This document shows positions 35,796 to 47,475 of a stretch of DNA of 64,000 nucleotides, piece by piece; positions within the stretch are counted from its first letter, which is position 1, and every line of letters begins with the position of its first letter. The position numbers were made by a program, and so were the translations under genes. Source of the stretch: a bacterium. GTDB lineage: Bacteria > Cyanobacteriota > Sericytochromatia > S15B-MN24 > UBA4093. Under the pieces are notes generated by a model. The model had not been told where the DNA came from. It searched no databases and saw only the letters and a list, made by a program, of their open reading frames with translations. The DNA lies in NCBI GenBank assembly GCA_017744355.1, contig JAGIBK010000001.1, positions 1,021,694 through 1,085,693 of the forward strand. The letters run 5' to 3'.

Positions 35796-36042
35796 ACGAG
35801 CGACGCTCACCTATGCCCCGTTCGGTCTCGGGATCATTTTGCTACTGCCGGTGACAAGCCTCGCAGCAAGGGCCGTGACTGAACCCGAACTCGGTACAAG
35901 CCACGATCTCCTTTCGCTCGTACCCTGCGATCGCCACTGGTTGCTCCCTGCCTGGGCGCTCGCCGCCGAGTGCAGCTGGACGGAAGAGGGGCAACTCTAT
36001 CAACATCGGGGGATCCGCCATGCGCTTCGTCACCTTGGCTGA
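35779..36042 (+). CDS. Small possible membrane protein, hypothetical
   Basis: An 87-codon frame that overlaps the previous frame and the start of the HEAT-repeat gene (by 23 nt). A hydrophobic stretch (TYAPFGLGIILLLPVTSLAARA) could be one membrane helix. No Shine-Dalgarno is well placed and no family is recognised. It may be a real leading gene of the operon or only the upstream leader. Confidence 0.3.
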   Translation: MREQIERATLTYAPFGLGIILLLPVTSLAARAVTEPELGTSHDLLSLVPCDRHWLLPAWALAAECSWTEEGQLYQHRGIRHALRHLG

Positions 36043-37075
36043 TCCGCAGTTATGGTTCGCCTTCGACGCGGGGCTTCTCTCCTTCGGCCTCGTCCTGCTG
36101 CTTGCGTTCACCCTGGCGGTCCTGCGCCTACGTCTGCTCCTGGCTAGCCGTCGACGCCGGCGCTTTCTGAACCGCTGGCGCCCCTTGATCATGCGGCACC
36201 TCGTGGGATTGTCCGTTGATTTCCCCCCCATGATGCCCGCGGACTGGCATACCTTCTTCGCTTACTGGAACTACTTGCACGAGTCTTTGCGTGGCGACGC
36301 GAAGGGGCGCCTCAACCAAGTGGCCCGCGCGGTGGGGGCGGATCGTGAAGCACGGCGGATGCTCAGAAGCAGAGGCGTTCGCGATCGCCTCATGGCCACC
36401 CTCACGCTCGGCAACCTGCGCGAGCCCTCGGCATGGAAGGAACTCGACTCCTTCGTAACCAGCGACAACAGCTTCTTGGCGCTGACGGCGATGCGTGCCT
36501 TGGTCCAGATCGACTCCAAGGCTGCAATTCCCATCCTGCTCTCCCAGCTCAACCGTCGCAAACACTGGTCGCTCACCAAGATCGCGCGCATGCTCCGCGA
36601 AGCGGGCGAAGAGGCATTCGTCGAGCCCCTGCTCGAAGCCGCATCGCTCGCGCCCAGGGAATCGGCGTCGCGCTTGATCCACCTGCTGACGGCCCTTCAC
36701 TGCACCGCTGCGCTGCCCGACATCCGCCAACTACTCGCGACCACGACCGACGCAGGGATCATCGTCGACTGTTTGACGATGATGAGCGCCGAGTCCGACC
36801 GACCACTTGTCCGCAGGCACCTCGCCCACGACTCGGGAACGGTCCGGGCCCAGGCGGCACTCGCGCTGGGACGGATTGGAATCCCCGGAGACGAAATTCC
36901 GCTCGTCGCATTGCTTGACGATCCCGACTGGTGGGTCCGCTATCGTGCCGCCCAGGCCCTTGCCGAGTTACCTTTCCTTGAGCGGCACGCGCTGGAACTC
37001 CTTCAAGCCGATCTGCGCGATCCAGACTCGCGAAACATTGTTGGGCAGGTCCTCGCAGAAAGGGACGCGGCGTGA
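36020..37075 (+). CDS. Membrane-anchored HEAT-repeat protein
   Basis: A 351-residue protein. A single transmembrane helix near 18-42 is followed by a basic RRRRR stretch and a cytoplasmic region. From about 110 onward it is made of HEAT-like helical pairs (DSFLALTAMRALVQIDSKAAIPILLSQL, GTVRAQAALALGRIGIPGDEIPLVALLDDPDWWVRYRAAQALAEL). Such repeats are scaffolds for partner proteins. Its stop overlaps the glycosyltransferase GTG start (GTGA), so the two are coupled, and it likely modulates or localises that synthase. This role is inferred from context. Confidence 0.85.
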   Translation: MRFVTLADPQLWFAFDAGLLSFGLVLLLAFTLAVLRLRLLLASRRRRRFLNRWRPLIMRHLVGLSVDFPPMMPADWHTFFAYWNYLHESLRGDAKGRLNQVARAVGADREARRMLRSRGVRDRLMATLTLGNLREPSAWKELDSFVTSDNSFLALTAMRALVQIDSKAAIPILLSQLNRRKHWSLTKIARMLREAGEEAFVEPLLEAASLAPRESASRLIHLLTALHCTAALPDIRQLLATTTDAGIIVDCLTMMSAESDRPLVRRHLAHDSGTVRAQAALALGRIGIPGDEIPLVALLDDPDWWVRYRAAQALAELPFLERHALELLQADLRDPDSRNIVGQVLAERDAA

Positions 37076-38478
37076 GCTTCCTGCTGTCTGCGCTCGCCAC
37101 GGCCATTCAAACAGTGGTCATCTGGTACTTCGTCGGGCTGAACGTCTGCTATCTGGTGCTGAACCTCCTTGCACTTCACAAGTTGAACCGGACCGAGCAG
37201 CGTCGTGACCTCGACGAGTTGCCGCCTCTTTTCTTGGGGCTCGAGCCTCCGATCAGCATCCTGGTGCCTGCCTACAACGAAGCGCTTATCATTACCACGA
37301 CCGTTCGCTCGCTGCTCCAGCTCAACTACTCGGAGTACGAGATCCTCATCGTCAACGATGGATCGGGGGATGGCACCCTGGAGGAGCTCACCCGCGAATT
37401 TGCCTTGCAGCCCTTTCCTGAGGCCTTCCACGATGTTCTGAAGACCCGGCCGGTCCGCGGGGTCTATCATTCGAAAACGCATCCCAAGATTCGCGTCATC
37501 GACAAGGAGAACGGCGGCAAGGCAGATGCCTTGAATTCAGGGATCAACTTGGCCCGCTACCCGCTGTTCTGCGTAGTAGACGCCGACTCCATCCTGCAGC
37601 GCGACAGCCTGCAACGCGTGGTGCAACCGTTCATCGAGGATCCGGCGACCGTCGCTGCCGGCGGCACGATCCGGATCGCGAACGGCTGCAAGGTGGAAAG
37701 CGGCTTTCTCGCGAAGCCGGGCCTGCCGCGCAATTACCTGGCCCGGTTCCAGGTGATCGAGTACCTTCGCGCGTTCCTCTTCGGGCGCCTCGGCTGGGCC
37801 TCGCTCAATGCCTTGATGATCGTCTCCGGCGCCTTCGGTCTATTCAACAAGGATCGGGTTGTCGAGGCCGGGGGCTATCGCACCGACTCCATCGGAGAGG
37901 ACATGGAGCTTATCGTGCGCCTGCACCGGAAGCTGAAATTGGCGGGAATCCCTTACCGCATCACCTTCCTCCCCGATCCGCTCTGCTGGACTGAGGTTCC
38001 CGAAGACCTAAAGACCCTGAAGAACCAACGGATACGCTGGCAGCGAGGTCTCGGCGAGAGCCTGCTGAATAATCGCCAGCTCCTATTTCACCCCAAGGCC
38101 GGCGCCATCGGATGGATAGCCTTCCCATTCCTCCTCTTTTTCGAGTGGCTGGGGCCGGTGATCGAACTCACCGGCGCGGCCTTCATGGTCGTTGGCTTCT
38201 GGCAGGGGACCATCTCCTACGTGGCGCTTGGCGTTTACCTCTTCGTGTCGTTGGGCCTCGGCATCTTACTGTCCGTGAACGCCATCCTGCTGGAGGAGAT
38301 CTCTTTCCACCTCTACCCTAGCTTCCTGCACCTCCTGATTCTGATGGGGTTCATCCTGGCGGAGAGCCTTGGCTATCGCCAGCTGAACCTGGTATGGCGC
38401 CTGATGGGCATCTTCCAGTTCCTGGTGGGAAACAGGGCGAAGTGGGGCGAGATGAAGCGGCGCGGTAGCTGGACCTAG
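37072..38478 (+). CDS. Processive family 2 glycosyltransferase (polysaccharide synthase)
   Basis: A 468-residue membrane enzyme. A first helix lies at 12-34, the GT-A domain at about 60-330, and three or four helices at about 345-450. Catalytic motifs are complete: D96 in NDGSGD, DAD at 170-172, GED at 275-277 and Q319-x2-R322-W323 (QRIRW). This pattern marks processive synthases such as NodC, PgaC and hyaluronan synthase. It should polymerise a UDP-sugar and pass the chain through the membrane. The gene overlaps the HEAT gene. No PilZ domain is seen. The sugar is not known. Confidence 0.93.
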   Translation: MSFLLSALATAIQTVVIWYFVGLNVCYLVLNLLALHKLNRTEQRRDLDELPPLFLGLEPPISILVPAYNEALIITTTVRSLLQLNYSEYEILIVNDGSGDGTLEELTREFALQPFPEAFHDVLKTRPVRGVYHSKTHPKIRVIDKENGGKADALNSGINLARYPLFCVVDADSILQRDSLQRVVQPFIEDPATVAAGGTIRIANGCKVESGFLAKPGLPRNYLARFQVIEYLRAFLFGRLGWASLNALMIVSGAFGLFNKDRVVEAGGYRTDSIGEDMELIVRLHRKLKLAGIPYRITFLPDPLCWTEVPEDLKTLKNQRIRWQRGLGESLLNNRQLLFHPKAGAIGWIAFPFLLFFEWLGPVIELTGAAFMVVGFWQGTISYVALGVYLFVSLGLGILLSVNAILLEEISFHLYPSFLHLLILMGFILAESLGYRQLNLVWRLMGIFQFLVGNRAKWGEMKRRGSWT

Positions 38479-38586
38479 GGGTGGTGAGGTGGCTACGGAG
38501 CTTTTTTCGTTTCAGGGGCGACAGATCAAGCCGAAGAGTGACCTACAGCCAAAAGTAGCGTCAGTTATATCTTCGTCCTCACTGCC

Positions 38587-39828
38587 TCAGTTCGGTTCCG
38601 AGGGATCAGAGGGCAAGGTAAACCAGAAGGTGCTACCCTCTCCCGGCGCACTCCGGACGCCGATCTCGCCTCCATGGGCTTCGACGATGCTCTTGCAGAC
38701 GCTCAAGCCGAGACCGAACCCACCACGCTTCTTCCCGGCCTCCTGCTGGTAGAAGGGAAGAAAGAGGCTCGCGCTTGTCGCCGCGTCGATGCCCTCCCCC
38801 AGATCCGAGACCTCGGTTCGGACGATTCGCGCCTCGTGGGTCAGGCGTACTTTGACCGTGCCCGAGGCGGGGCTGAACTTGATGGCGTTGTCGATCAGGT
38901 TCGCGAACACCCGGGCGATACGCGGTGCATCGAGCGAGACGATGAGCGGATCGGCGGGCAGTTCCATCCGGATGTCGACCTCGGCGGCTCTGGCCCGGGG
39001 CGTCATCTCCGCCACGATTTCCGAGACGAGTTCGCTGAGATCACCTTCAACTGGCAGGATCTCGATCGTGCCTTCCTCGAGCCGCGCGAAATCCAGCATG
39101 TCCTCCACCATACGGTTCATCCGGTCGGCCAGACGCTGGATCTGGCGCAGCCCCTCGGCGGGCTTGATCCCGAGCGCCTCGCGCTCGTCATCGAGGAGCT
39201 CGGCATGCCCCTTGATCGACGTGAGCGGGTTTCGCAGATCGTGGACGATCGCGCTGATGAAGCGCGCCTTGAGGCGATCAAGCGAATGAAGCTTGCGATT
39301 CTCCGCTTCGAGCATCTCGCGGAGCTGTTCTCGCTGAGAAATATCGCGAAAGGAGAAGACCGCCCCCAGGATTTCCGCGTCCGCCACGACCGGCGAAGCG
39401 GTGTATTCGATCGGCAACCAGTGGCCGTCCTTGTGCCAGATGAGCTCGTCGTCGCCGTGGCGGGTGCAGCCGTCCTTGATCGTTCTGTAGAGGGGGCACT
39501 CTTCCCGTTGGTAGGGCGCACCGTCCTTGTGCGTGTGGTGAATCAGGGCATGCCCATCCTTGCCGACGAGCTCTGCGGCCGAATAGCCAATGAGACGCTC
39601 GGCGGCCGGATTGAGAAACATCACGTTACCGCTCGTGTCCAGGCCGTAGATGCCGTCCCCGACCGCATCCAGGATGAGCTGGGTCAGGGCCCGCTGCCGG
39701 ATGAGCTCCGCGCCTTGATTGATGAGTTCGCCTTCGACGCTACCCTGGTGTTGCTGCAACTCGCCAAGGTCATGCTTGAGGGATTCGAGTTGAGCGATGA
39801 GTTCCGAAATGCGCGCTTCATGTGACAT
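38587..39828 (-). CDS. PAS-domain sensor histidine kinase
   Basis: A 413-residue soluble kinase from the ATG at 39828 (GAGG 7 nt upstream). The N-terminal coiled coil covers 1-45, a PAS domain 47-170 ([32 protein letters not shown]) and a HisKA domain with H196 ([15 protein letters not shown]). The HATPase domain follows with [15 protein letters not shown] and GFGLGL. The PAS domain has C111 and C121 in [14 protein letters not shown], which might respond to redox or bind a cofactor. It is convergent with the glycosyltransferase gene, and no regulator is adjacent. Confidence 0.92.
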   Translation of the reverse strand: MSHEARISELIAQLESLKHDLGELQQHQGSVEGELINQGAELIRQRALTQLILDAVGDGIYGLDTSGNVMFLNPAAERLIGYSAAELVGKDGHALIHHTHKDGAPYQREECPLYRTIKDGCTRHGDDELIWHKDGHWLPIEYTASPVVADAEILGAVFSFRDISQREQLREMLEAENRKLHSLDRLKARFISAIVHDLRNPLTSIKGHAELLDDEREALGIKPAEGLRQIQRLADRMNRMVEDMLDFARLEEGTIEILPVEGDLSELVSEIVAEMTPRARAAEVDIRMELPADPLIVSLDAPRIARVFANLIDNAIKFSPASGTVKVRLTHEARIVRTEVSDLGEGIDAATSASLFLPFYQQEAGKKRGGFGLGLSVCKSIVEAHGGEIGVRSAPGEGSTFWFTLPSDPSEPN

Positions 39829-39960
39829 CGTCTTGCCTCGTATTGCGTCAAGCATAACACGAGCGCTATTCCATCGTTTTCATTCCTCGTGCATCTTATC
39901 CGCCTGGCCATGGCGCAGCAACATGCTCTCGACACCTGCTCCGGCATCGACCCGACAACA

Positions 39961-40032
39961 AAGCTCATGGGCATCCCCGCCCCGGCCCAAGCGACGGGCC
40001 AGATCCTGACCTAGGCCCTCTCGAACTGAGGC
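39961..40032 (+). pseudogene. Remnant of a second phosphodiesterase 3' end
   Basis: In frame this reads T-K-L-M-G-I-P-A-P-A-Q-A-T-G-Q-I-L-T-stop-A-L-S-N-stop, matching the last residues of the phosphodiesterase at 35204 with a GAG-to-TAG nonsense change. At 87% identity the copies have had time to diverge. Weaker matches extend upstream to about 39905 with deletions. The rest of 39829-40215 holds only a small GCCCGT/ACGGGC hairpin and a TATGAT hexamer before the next kinase. Confidence 0.85.
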
Positions 40033-40215
40033 GATAAGGCCCCGAAACCGACCGCCTCCCGCTTTGCCCGTGGGAAACGGGCAGGTTCCCTCCCGGAAGC
40101 GCCCAGCCCTACCGGTTCAGGCCAAGTGCTATGATGACGCTACGATGCTGACGCTCCAGGGCATCCGACTCGAAGTGGCATGTAGATATACCTGGTTAGA
40201 AAGCGAGCGGCACGC

Positions 40216-42300
40216 ATGCGGATCCATCTGAACTTCGCGAGATGGATGAATCTGCGCAGCGTCAAGACGAAGATCACGCTACGGGTCGGCGCCGCTGTCA
40301 GCCTGCTTATCCTGGCGCTCATCGTGGTGGTCGGCCTCTACGTTCTGCCGACCAAGGTCCAGGACACGATTCGCTACAGCCAGAGCACCGTCTCCACCTT
40401 GGCCGAGCAGATCGCGGCGACCAACAACGAGTCGCTCACGCTGGCCAGAAGCTTGACGGTCTACCAGCAGTCGGTCGGATTCGGCCGCCGAGACGAGACC
40501 ATCCGGTATCTCCATGACCTGAAAGCTGCCCACCCGCATCATTTCGGTACCTGGGTCCTGTATGCCCCCAACGCGGATGGGCAAGACCGCCAATGGATCG
40601 GTAAACCCGGCGGGGATCCCAAGACCGGGCGCTTTCTGCCGTTTTGGAATCCGGGCCCCACGGGACTGGAGCTTGGCGTCGCAAGCGATGTGGAGACCCT
40701 CGGCATCGGGCTGTGGTCGACCTTGAAGCAGCAAAAGCGATGCCTGGTCACGGAGCCGTATTTCTACAACAACGAGTTGCAGTGCTCCTACGGCTGCCCC
40801 ATCCTGATCGACGGCCAGTTCAAAGGGATCGCGGGGGTCGATCGCAGCTTGGCCCTTTTCGACCGCAAATTGCGGAACAGCAAGCCCTTCGCGTCGGCCA
40901 TGTTCGTCATGCTGAGCCCCCAGGGGCGCTACCTGACGGCTCCCGAAGAGCGGCTGCTGACGCGATCGCTCACCGAGTTCCCCGATCAAGCGCGCGTCTT
41001 CCAGGGCCTGGTGGGGGCCACCCAACCCGGCTTCCAGGTCGTGACGAACCCCTTCAACCATCAGCGGAGCTGGATGTTCTCGGTCCCGATTCAACCGGGT
41101 GGCTGGACGCTCGCCATGCTGGTGGATCGCGCCGAGATCCTGGCGCCCGTTCATCACCTGCTACAGCTGCTCGTCATCATCGGAACGCTCGGGCTGGCCC
41201 TGATCGCGCTTCTGCTCTATTCGCTCATCGCTGCGACCATCCAGCCCATTTCGGGCTTGGCCAAAGCCGGCCTGGCCATCTCGGAGGGGGATATCGAGAC
41301 CCTCCAGGAGGTTCTTCCCCAGGCGGAGCATATCAAGGGCGAGGATGAGTTTGCGCGGATGGCGAACGCCTTTCAGGAGGCCCGGCGCTATCTGGTATCC
41401 ATGTCCGAAGCGTTCGAGCGCATTGCGCAGGGCGACCTCCAGGTCACCATTTCACCGCGAGGGCCTCATGACCGGTTTGGCCAGGCACTAAAACAGTATG
41501 TTCAAACGATCTCCGATACCATCCAGCAGCTCGAGACCAAGCGCAACGAGCTGTTCCTGGCCAACCAGGACATGGAGGCGACCGTCGAGAATCTGCGGCG
41601 GCTCGATCAGTTGCGGGCCAGCTTCTTGAACATCATCAGCCACGATCTGCGGATCCCTATTACCGCCATCATGGGGTACGCCGAGCTGCTCCAGGAAATG
41701 GATTCATCCTCGAGTGAGACCAAGGACGCGTACGTGGCCCAGATTCTCGCCGCGTGCGCCCAGATGCAAACGATGCTTGAAGAGTTGCTCGAGTATGCCC
41801 GCCTCCAGACCGGGCGCATCAAGCTAGACCTTGCCCCGGTCGATGTCGCCGAAGCCCTTTCCGCAATCGTGGCCTTCTTCCACCCGCTTGCCGAACAGAA
41901 GGGCCTCCGCATCGGCGCTTCAATCCCGCCCGACTTGCCCTTGATCCTGGTTGATCCCGACCGCTTCCAGCAGATCATGAACAACGTCGTCTCGAATGCG
42001 ATAAAGTACACACCGGCCGGTGGGGAGGTCGCCCTTCGGGCCTCGGTTGATGGTCGTTACGTCGCTGTCGAGGTTCAGGACACTGGCATCGGCCTCACCG
42101 AAGAGGATAAGCGGCACCTCTTCGAGCAGTTCTACCGTTCGGCGCGGCCAGAAGTACAGCAGGAGAAGGGCAGCGGCATCGGTCTCGCCTACGTGAAAGG
42201 GATTCTCGAAGCCCAAGGCGGCCGCATCGAGGTCGCAAGCAGCGAAGGCACAGGGGCCACCTTCCGGATCTTCCTGCCCCAGTCGCCGCCGTCCCAATAA
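40216..42300 (+). CDS. Membrane sensor histidine kinase with extracytoplasmic Cache-like domain
   Basis: A 694-residue protein. The first helix is near 22-45, a large periplasmic sensor spans about 46-312 (dCache-like, with HFGTWVLYAPNADGQDRQW and PYFYNNELQCSYGCPILIDGQFKGIAGVDRSL), and the second helix is near 315-340. A HAMP-like region follows to about 400, then a coiled coil. H476 lies in NIISHDLRIPITAIMGY, and the HATPase domain carries NVVSNAIKYTP, DTGIGL and GSGIGLAY. It would sense an external small ligand. No response regulator is nearby. The start was chosen as the ATG before a basic N-terminus. Confidence 0.92.
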   Translation: MRIHLNFARWMNLRSVKTKITLRVGAAVSLLILALIVVVGLYVLPTKVQDTIRYSQSTVSTLAEQIAATNNESLTLARSLTVYQQSVGFGRRDETIRYLHDLKAAHPHHFGTWVLYAPNADGQDRQWIGKPGGDPKTGRFLPFWNPGPTGLELGVASDVETLGIGLWSTLKQQKRCLVTEPYFYNNELQCSYGCPILIDGQFKGIAGVDRSLALFDRKLRNSKPFASAMFVMLSPQGRYLTAPEERLLTRSLTEFPDQARVFQGLVGATQPGFQVVTNPFNHQRSWMFSVPIQPGGWTLAMLVDRAEILAPVHHLLQLLVIIGTLGLALIALLLYSLIAATIQPISGLAKAGLAISEGDIETLQEVLPQAEHIKGEDEFARMANAFQEARRYLVSMSEAFERIAQGDLQVTISPRGPHDRFGQALKQYVQTISDTIQQLETKRNELFLANQDMEATVENLRRLDQLRASFLNIISHDLRIPITAIMGYAELLQEMDSSSSETKDAYVAQILAACAQMQTMLEELLEYARLQTGRIKLDLAPVDVAEALSAIVAFFHPLAEQKGLRIGASIPPDLPLILVDPDRFQQIMNNVVSNAIKYTPAGGEVALRASVDGRYVAVEVQDTGIGLTEEDKRHLFEQFYRSARPEVQQEKGSGIGLAYVKGILEAQGGRIEVASSEGTGATFRIFLPQSPPSQ

Positions 42301-42351
42301 CCGACACATCTATCGCTCGAAATAATTTTCGGTTATGAAAGGATCGCCCGC

Positions 42352-43122
42352 TTGAAATCCCTTCCCCACCAACAAACCATCAACATTGGCAACACCAAGC
42401 TTGAATTTACAAGGTCCGGAACGGGCTCGCCTACCATTGTTCTGATAAACGGCTCGGGCGGCCCGATTGAAGGGTGGTATCGAGTATTTACCGAGCTGGA
42501 GACACTGGGGACCGTCTTCGCCTATAACCGGCCCGGCATCGGCAAGAGCAGCAAGCCAACGTCGCCTCAAACTGGGGAAGTAATGGTCGAGACGCTCCGC
42601 GCCCTCTTGCATGCGGCCGAACTCCCGCCGCCGTACCTTTTGGTCGCCCATTCGCTGGGCGGTCTCGTTGCCAATCTCTTCGCCCGCCATTACCCGAGCG
42701 ACGTGATGGGAATGGTGCTACTGGATGCCACCGCCCCGGCGGACATCGACGTCATGGCGGCATGCGAATCACCCCTGCAGCGATTTTTGAAGAGCACACT
42801 CGATTTGGTGCTTGGGAAGGATACGCACGGCGAAACCACCCATGTCCGGCGTACGGTCGAGCTCATCGATCAGGCGCCGTCGTTCCCAGACCTGCCGCTT
42901 CTCGTCGTGACAGGGGGCAAACCGGCGATGTCGTGGCTTACCCCAAAACAAGCCCTGGAGGCACGCGCAGAGCATCAACGCCAATTGGCGTCGATCTCAC
43001 CAAGAGGTAAGCAAGTTGTTGCCGCAAAAAGCGGCCATTTCCCGCAACTATCCGAGCCAGAAGTGGTAGTCCAAGCCGTGCGCGATGCGATTGAATTGGC
43101 AAGCATCGGCAGGAACTCGTAG
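42352..43122 (+). CDS. Alpha/beta-hydrolase
   Basis: A 256-residue enzyme: IVLINGSGGPIEGW (oxyanion region), nucleophile S101 in LLVAHSLGGL, and a likely catalytic His in KSGHFPQL near 230. The TTG start has GAAAGGA 8 nt upstream. Base composition is clearly lower in GC than in the neighbours, and the gene sits between accessory kinases and the core oxidase operon, which may indicate acquisition. Substrate unknown; esterase, lipase or haloperoxidase-like activities are all possible. Confidence 0.88.
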   Translation: MKSLPHQQTINIGNTKLEFTRSGTGSPTIVLINGSGGPIEGWYRVFTELETLGTVFAYNRPGIGKSSKPTSPQTGEVMVETLRALLHAAELPPPYLLVAHSLGGLVANLFARHYPSDVMGMVLLDATAPADIDVMAACESPLQRFLKSTLDLVLGKDTHGETTHVRRTVELIDQAPSFPDLPLLVVTGGKPAMSWLTPKQALEARAEHQRQLASISPRGKQVVAAKSGHFPQLSEPEVVVQAVRDAIELASIGRNS

Positions 43123-43163
43123 CGGCATCTTTTTAGCGCCGATACGCACCAGCGGCTGCGAGT

Positions 43164-43460
43164 TTACTCCCCAGCCGAGGGCAACCAGCCTCGGCTCAGG
43201 TAATCCCCCAGCGTGAGGGAGAACAGGATGAAGAGCCAATAAAGGCCGGCACCGGCGACGAGGCGCGGAAGGCTCCGGCTGAAGCGCAGCTCCATGAAGA
43301 ACGCGACGATCAAGGCCGCCTTTCCGAGCGCGATCGCCAAAGACGCCAGCGTGTTGAAGGGCCCAAGAGATAGCCGAGAGATGCCGAAGGTCAAGAGCAG
43401 CAAAGCCATGAGCGCCAGGTAGACCCACACCAGGAGCCGACGCGAGACGATTGATCCCAT
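43164..43460 (-). CDS. ctaF: Cytochrome c oxidase subunit IV (small subunit)
   Basis: A 98-residue protein with three helices (about 10-28, 38-56, 66-85) and the subunit IV-like LGKAALIVAFFMELRFSRS motif. It starts at the ATG at 43460, 2 nt after the subunit III stop, with GGGGAGG upstream. It is the last gene of the oxidase operon and stabilises the complex. Its size and position match the prokaryotic subunit IV family. Confidence 0.88.
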   Translation of the reverse strand: MGSIVSRRLLVWVYLALMALLLLTFGISRLSLGPFNTLASLAIALGKAALIVAFFMELRFSRSLPRLVAGAGLYWLFILFSLTLGDYLSRGWLPSAGE

Positions 43461-43462
43461 CC

Positions 43463-44099
43463 TCAATGCCTCCCCTGTAGGTAGATCAGCGGATACAGGA
43501 AGACCCACACCACATCGACGAAGTGCCAGTAAAGGCCACCAAGCACGACCGGGACGTGCCGCTCGGCGCTGAAGCGGCCGCGCCATGCCATGACGGCGAG
43601 TACCGCCACCAGGACGATACCGATCGTCAGGTGCACGGCATGAAGCCCCGTCATGATGTAGTAGAGCACGTAGAACATCTGCGCTCCGGCCGCCTCTGGG
43701 CCCGTGATGGCGAAGCCGGGTCCGGGCACCAGGTGCGCAAGGAAGTCCTTCCAATACTCGAGCCCTTTGAGCCCCACGAAGACGGCACCGAGCAAGGCCG
43801 TCAGGACGAGCCAGAGCATCGACAGGCGGCGTGTCCCCGCCTTCGCGGCAAGCAGCCCCAAGGCCATGCACAGACTACTCGTGAGCAGCACCGCCGTGTT
43901 GAGCGTCCCGATGAGCAGATCCGTCCGGGCGCTCGCTGCCGCAAAGCCTGCGGGAAAACGCAGGTGATAAACCGTGTAGCCAAGGAACAACCCGCCGAAG
44001 AGCATCAGCTCCGTACTGAGGAAGATCCACATGCCGAGTTCGTCGGCGCTCTGTTGCTGCTCGAGGTCGTCGAACTGGGACGCCAGCGAGGATGGGTCG

Positions 44100-44107
<8 letters not shown>
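43463..44107 (-). CDS. ctaE: Cytochrome c oxidase subunit III
   Basis: A 214-residue protein with about five helices. It has [25 protein letters not shown] near the N-terminus, [11 protein letters not shown] and the C-terminal [18 protein letters not shown], the family signature. The short five-helix form is usual in caa3-type oxidases. Its start overlaps the ctaD stop by 8 nt. Confidence 0.96.
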
Positions 44108-45712
<1,605 letters not shown>

Positions 45713-45716
<4 letters not shown>

Positions 45717-46657
45717 GGGCGGCTCCTTTCCTCGCCTTTCAGGCTCTTGAGATAAGCGACCAACTGCAACACCTCCGCTTCGCCGATCTGGCCTCGGTAG
45801 CTCGGCATGATGGGCGCGTAGCCCGCCACGACTTCGGAGGCTGGCAAGAGGATGGAATCGCGCAGGTAGCGCTCGTCAGCCGTGGTGAAGCCCCCAGTGC
45901 TCAAGGGGACCGGCTTGCCGTACAGCCCCACGAGATCGGGCGCGCGCACTGCCGCGTTCGGACCGTGGCACCCCGCGCACCCCAGCTGGGTGAAGAGGCG
46001 CGCGCCCGCCTCAGCCATGGTCTCCGGAGGCTCGCCCTCCGCGAGCCAGCGCCCGTAGTCTTCGGGGGCCATGACCACCACCCACCCGCCCATGGAGGCG
46101 TGTTCGGTGCCGCAGAACTGCGAGCAGAAAAAGCGGTAGCGCCCTTCCTTGGTCGCATTGAACCAGAGGGTCAGATAGCGAGCGGGGAGCACGTCCTGCT
46201 TGAGACGGAACGCCGGCACGAACAGGTCGTGAATGACGTCCTGAGAGATCATCGTGAGCTTGATAGGCCTCCCCATGGGCACGTGGAGGGTGTTGATCTC
46301 GCGCTGGCCGCCGGGGTGCTCGAACTTCCACATCCACTGCTTGGCGACCACGGCGATCTCGAGGGCGTCGGCCGGCGGTCGCCGGATGTCGAAGTAGACG
46401 TTCGCCCCCCAGGCGAAGAGCAAGAGGAAGATCCCCATGGGCAAGACCGTCCAGGTGATCTCGAGCCCCAATGGGCGCTTGATACGGTGGGAGCGATCCG
46501 CAGACGAGCCTCGACGGTACTTGATCCCGAAGTAGACGATGGCGAAGGAGACCCCCACCACGATGATCGCGCTGAGCACGAGCAAGAGAAAGAAGATGGT
46601 ATCCACGTGCCAGGCCATGCTCGAGGCCCGCTCGGGGAACAGGGGAAAGCTCATCAT
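45713..46657 (-). CDS. ctaC: Cytochrome c oxidase subunit II with fused cytochrome c domain
   Basis: A 314-residue protein. Two N-terminal helices (about 18-45, 68-88) precede the cupredoxin domain with the CuA ligands H143 (VIHDLFVP), C178, C182, H186 and M189 in [14 protein letters not shown]-terminal cytochrome c domain has C227-x2-C230-H231 and axial M284 (PIMPSY). This is the caa3 arrangement, so electrons enter through the tethered haem. Tandem ATG codons at 46657 and 46654 follow GGAGGG; the first overlaps the sco stop. Confidence 0.97.
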
Positions 46658-47475
46658 CCCTTGCCCTCCGTGGCGTGCCGGGCGCGCTTCTGGCGATCGC
46701 GCCGGGTCATGGCGAAAATGAAGGCCGCGAGCACCACCAGGGTCGCGATCGCCCCCAGTCTGAGCAGCTCCATGATCACCAGCCCGTAGCGGCCCGTGAC
46801 GGGGTCGTAGCGATAGCAGCGCAGGAGCACATGGTCGATCGGCGTCCCGATGCGCTCGGCGGAAGCCTCCACGAGGCCCAGGCGCAGATCCCGCGGGGCG
46901 TACTCGATCCCGAAGAAGTAACGCGCGATCGCTCCGTTCGGGGTCAAGAGGGCGATCGCGCTCGGATGAGCATACTGGCGCGTCTCGGGGTCGTAGGCGT
47001 AATGGAAGCCGAGCGCATCGGCCAGTGCCCGGATCGACGGCTGCGCGCCGGTCAGGAAGTGCCAGCCCTGTTCGGCGCCCGGGCGATCGTAACGCCTGAG
47101 GTAGGTGCGCTTCTTGGCCGCGGCGAGGTCGGGAGTCTCGTCGGGATTGATGCTCACCGACAGCACCGTGAAATCCCGCCCCACCCGGAGGGACTGCGCC
47201 TGCAAGCTCTTGACCAGCCCGTTCAGGATGTGGGTGCAGAGGTTCGGGCACTCGAAGTAGACCAACGAGACGATCGTAGGCTTGGCGCCCAGGTACGCGT
47301 CGAGCCTGACCGGTTTTCCCGCCTCGTCGCGGAATTCGAGCGCGGGCGAGACGGATTGCCCGAGCCGCTGCTCGACGCGCACGCCTTGCAGCGCCTCTTG
47401 CGCCGGGCGATGGGCGCTGGCGGGCAGCGAAAAGAGGATGGCGAACAGCGCCGGCACGCACGCGCTAGCGTTCAT
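46654..47475 (-). CDS. SCO1/SenC-family copper chaperone
   Basis: A 273-residue protein with a thioredoxin-like fold, C76-PNL-C80 and H170 as the copper ligands (YFECPNLC, YAHPSA). It has an N-terminal signal and, unusually, a C-terminal membrane helix at about 235-255 followed by a basic tail. It delivers copper to the CuA site of the next gene product. The start overlaps the upstream 124-residue gene by 11 nt and the stop overlaps ctaC (ATGA). Confidence 0.94.
   Translation of the reverse strand: MNASACVPALFAILFSLPASAHRPAQEALQGVRVEQRLGQSVSPALEFRDEAGKPVRLDAYLGAKPTIVSLVYFECPNLCTHILNGLVKSLQAQSLRVGRDFTVLSVSINPDETPDLAAAKKRTYLRRYDRPGAEQGWHFLTGAQPSIRALADALGFHYAYDPETRQYAHPSAIALLTPNGAIARYFFGIEYAPRDLRLGLVEASAERIGTPIDHVLLRCYRYDPVTGRYGLVIMELLRLGAIATLVVLAAFIFAMTRRDRQKRARHATEGKG

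Noticed and set aside
38489..38752. Small plus-strand frame after the glycosyltransferase
   Set aside because: Mostly antisense to the PAS kinase and without homology or a good start.
42300..43160. Phage or IS remnant near the low-GC hydrolase
   Set aside because: No transposase, integrase, terminal repeats or tRNA target found.
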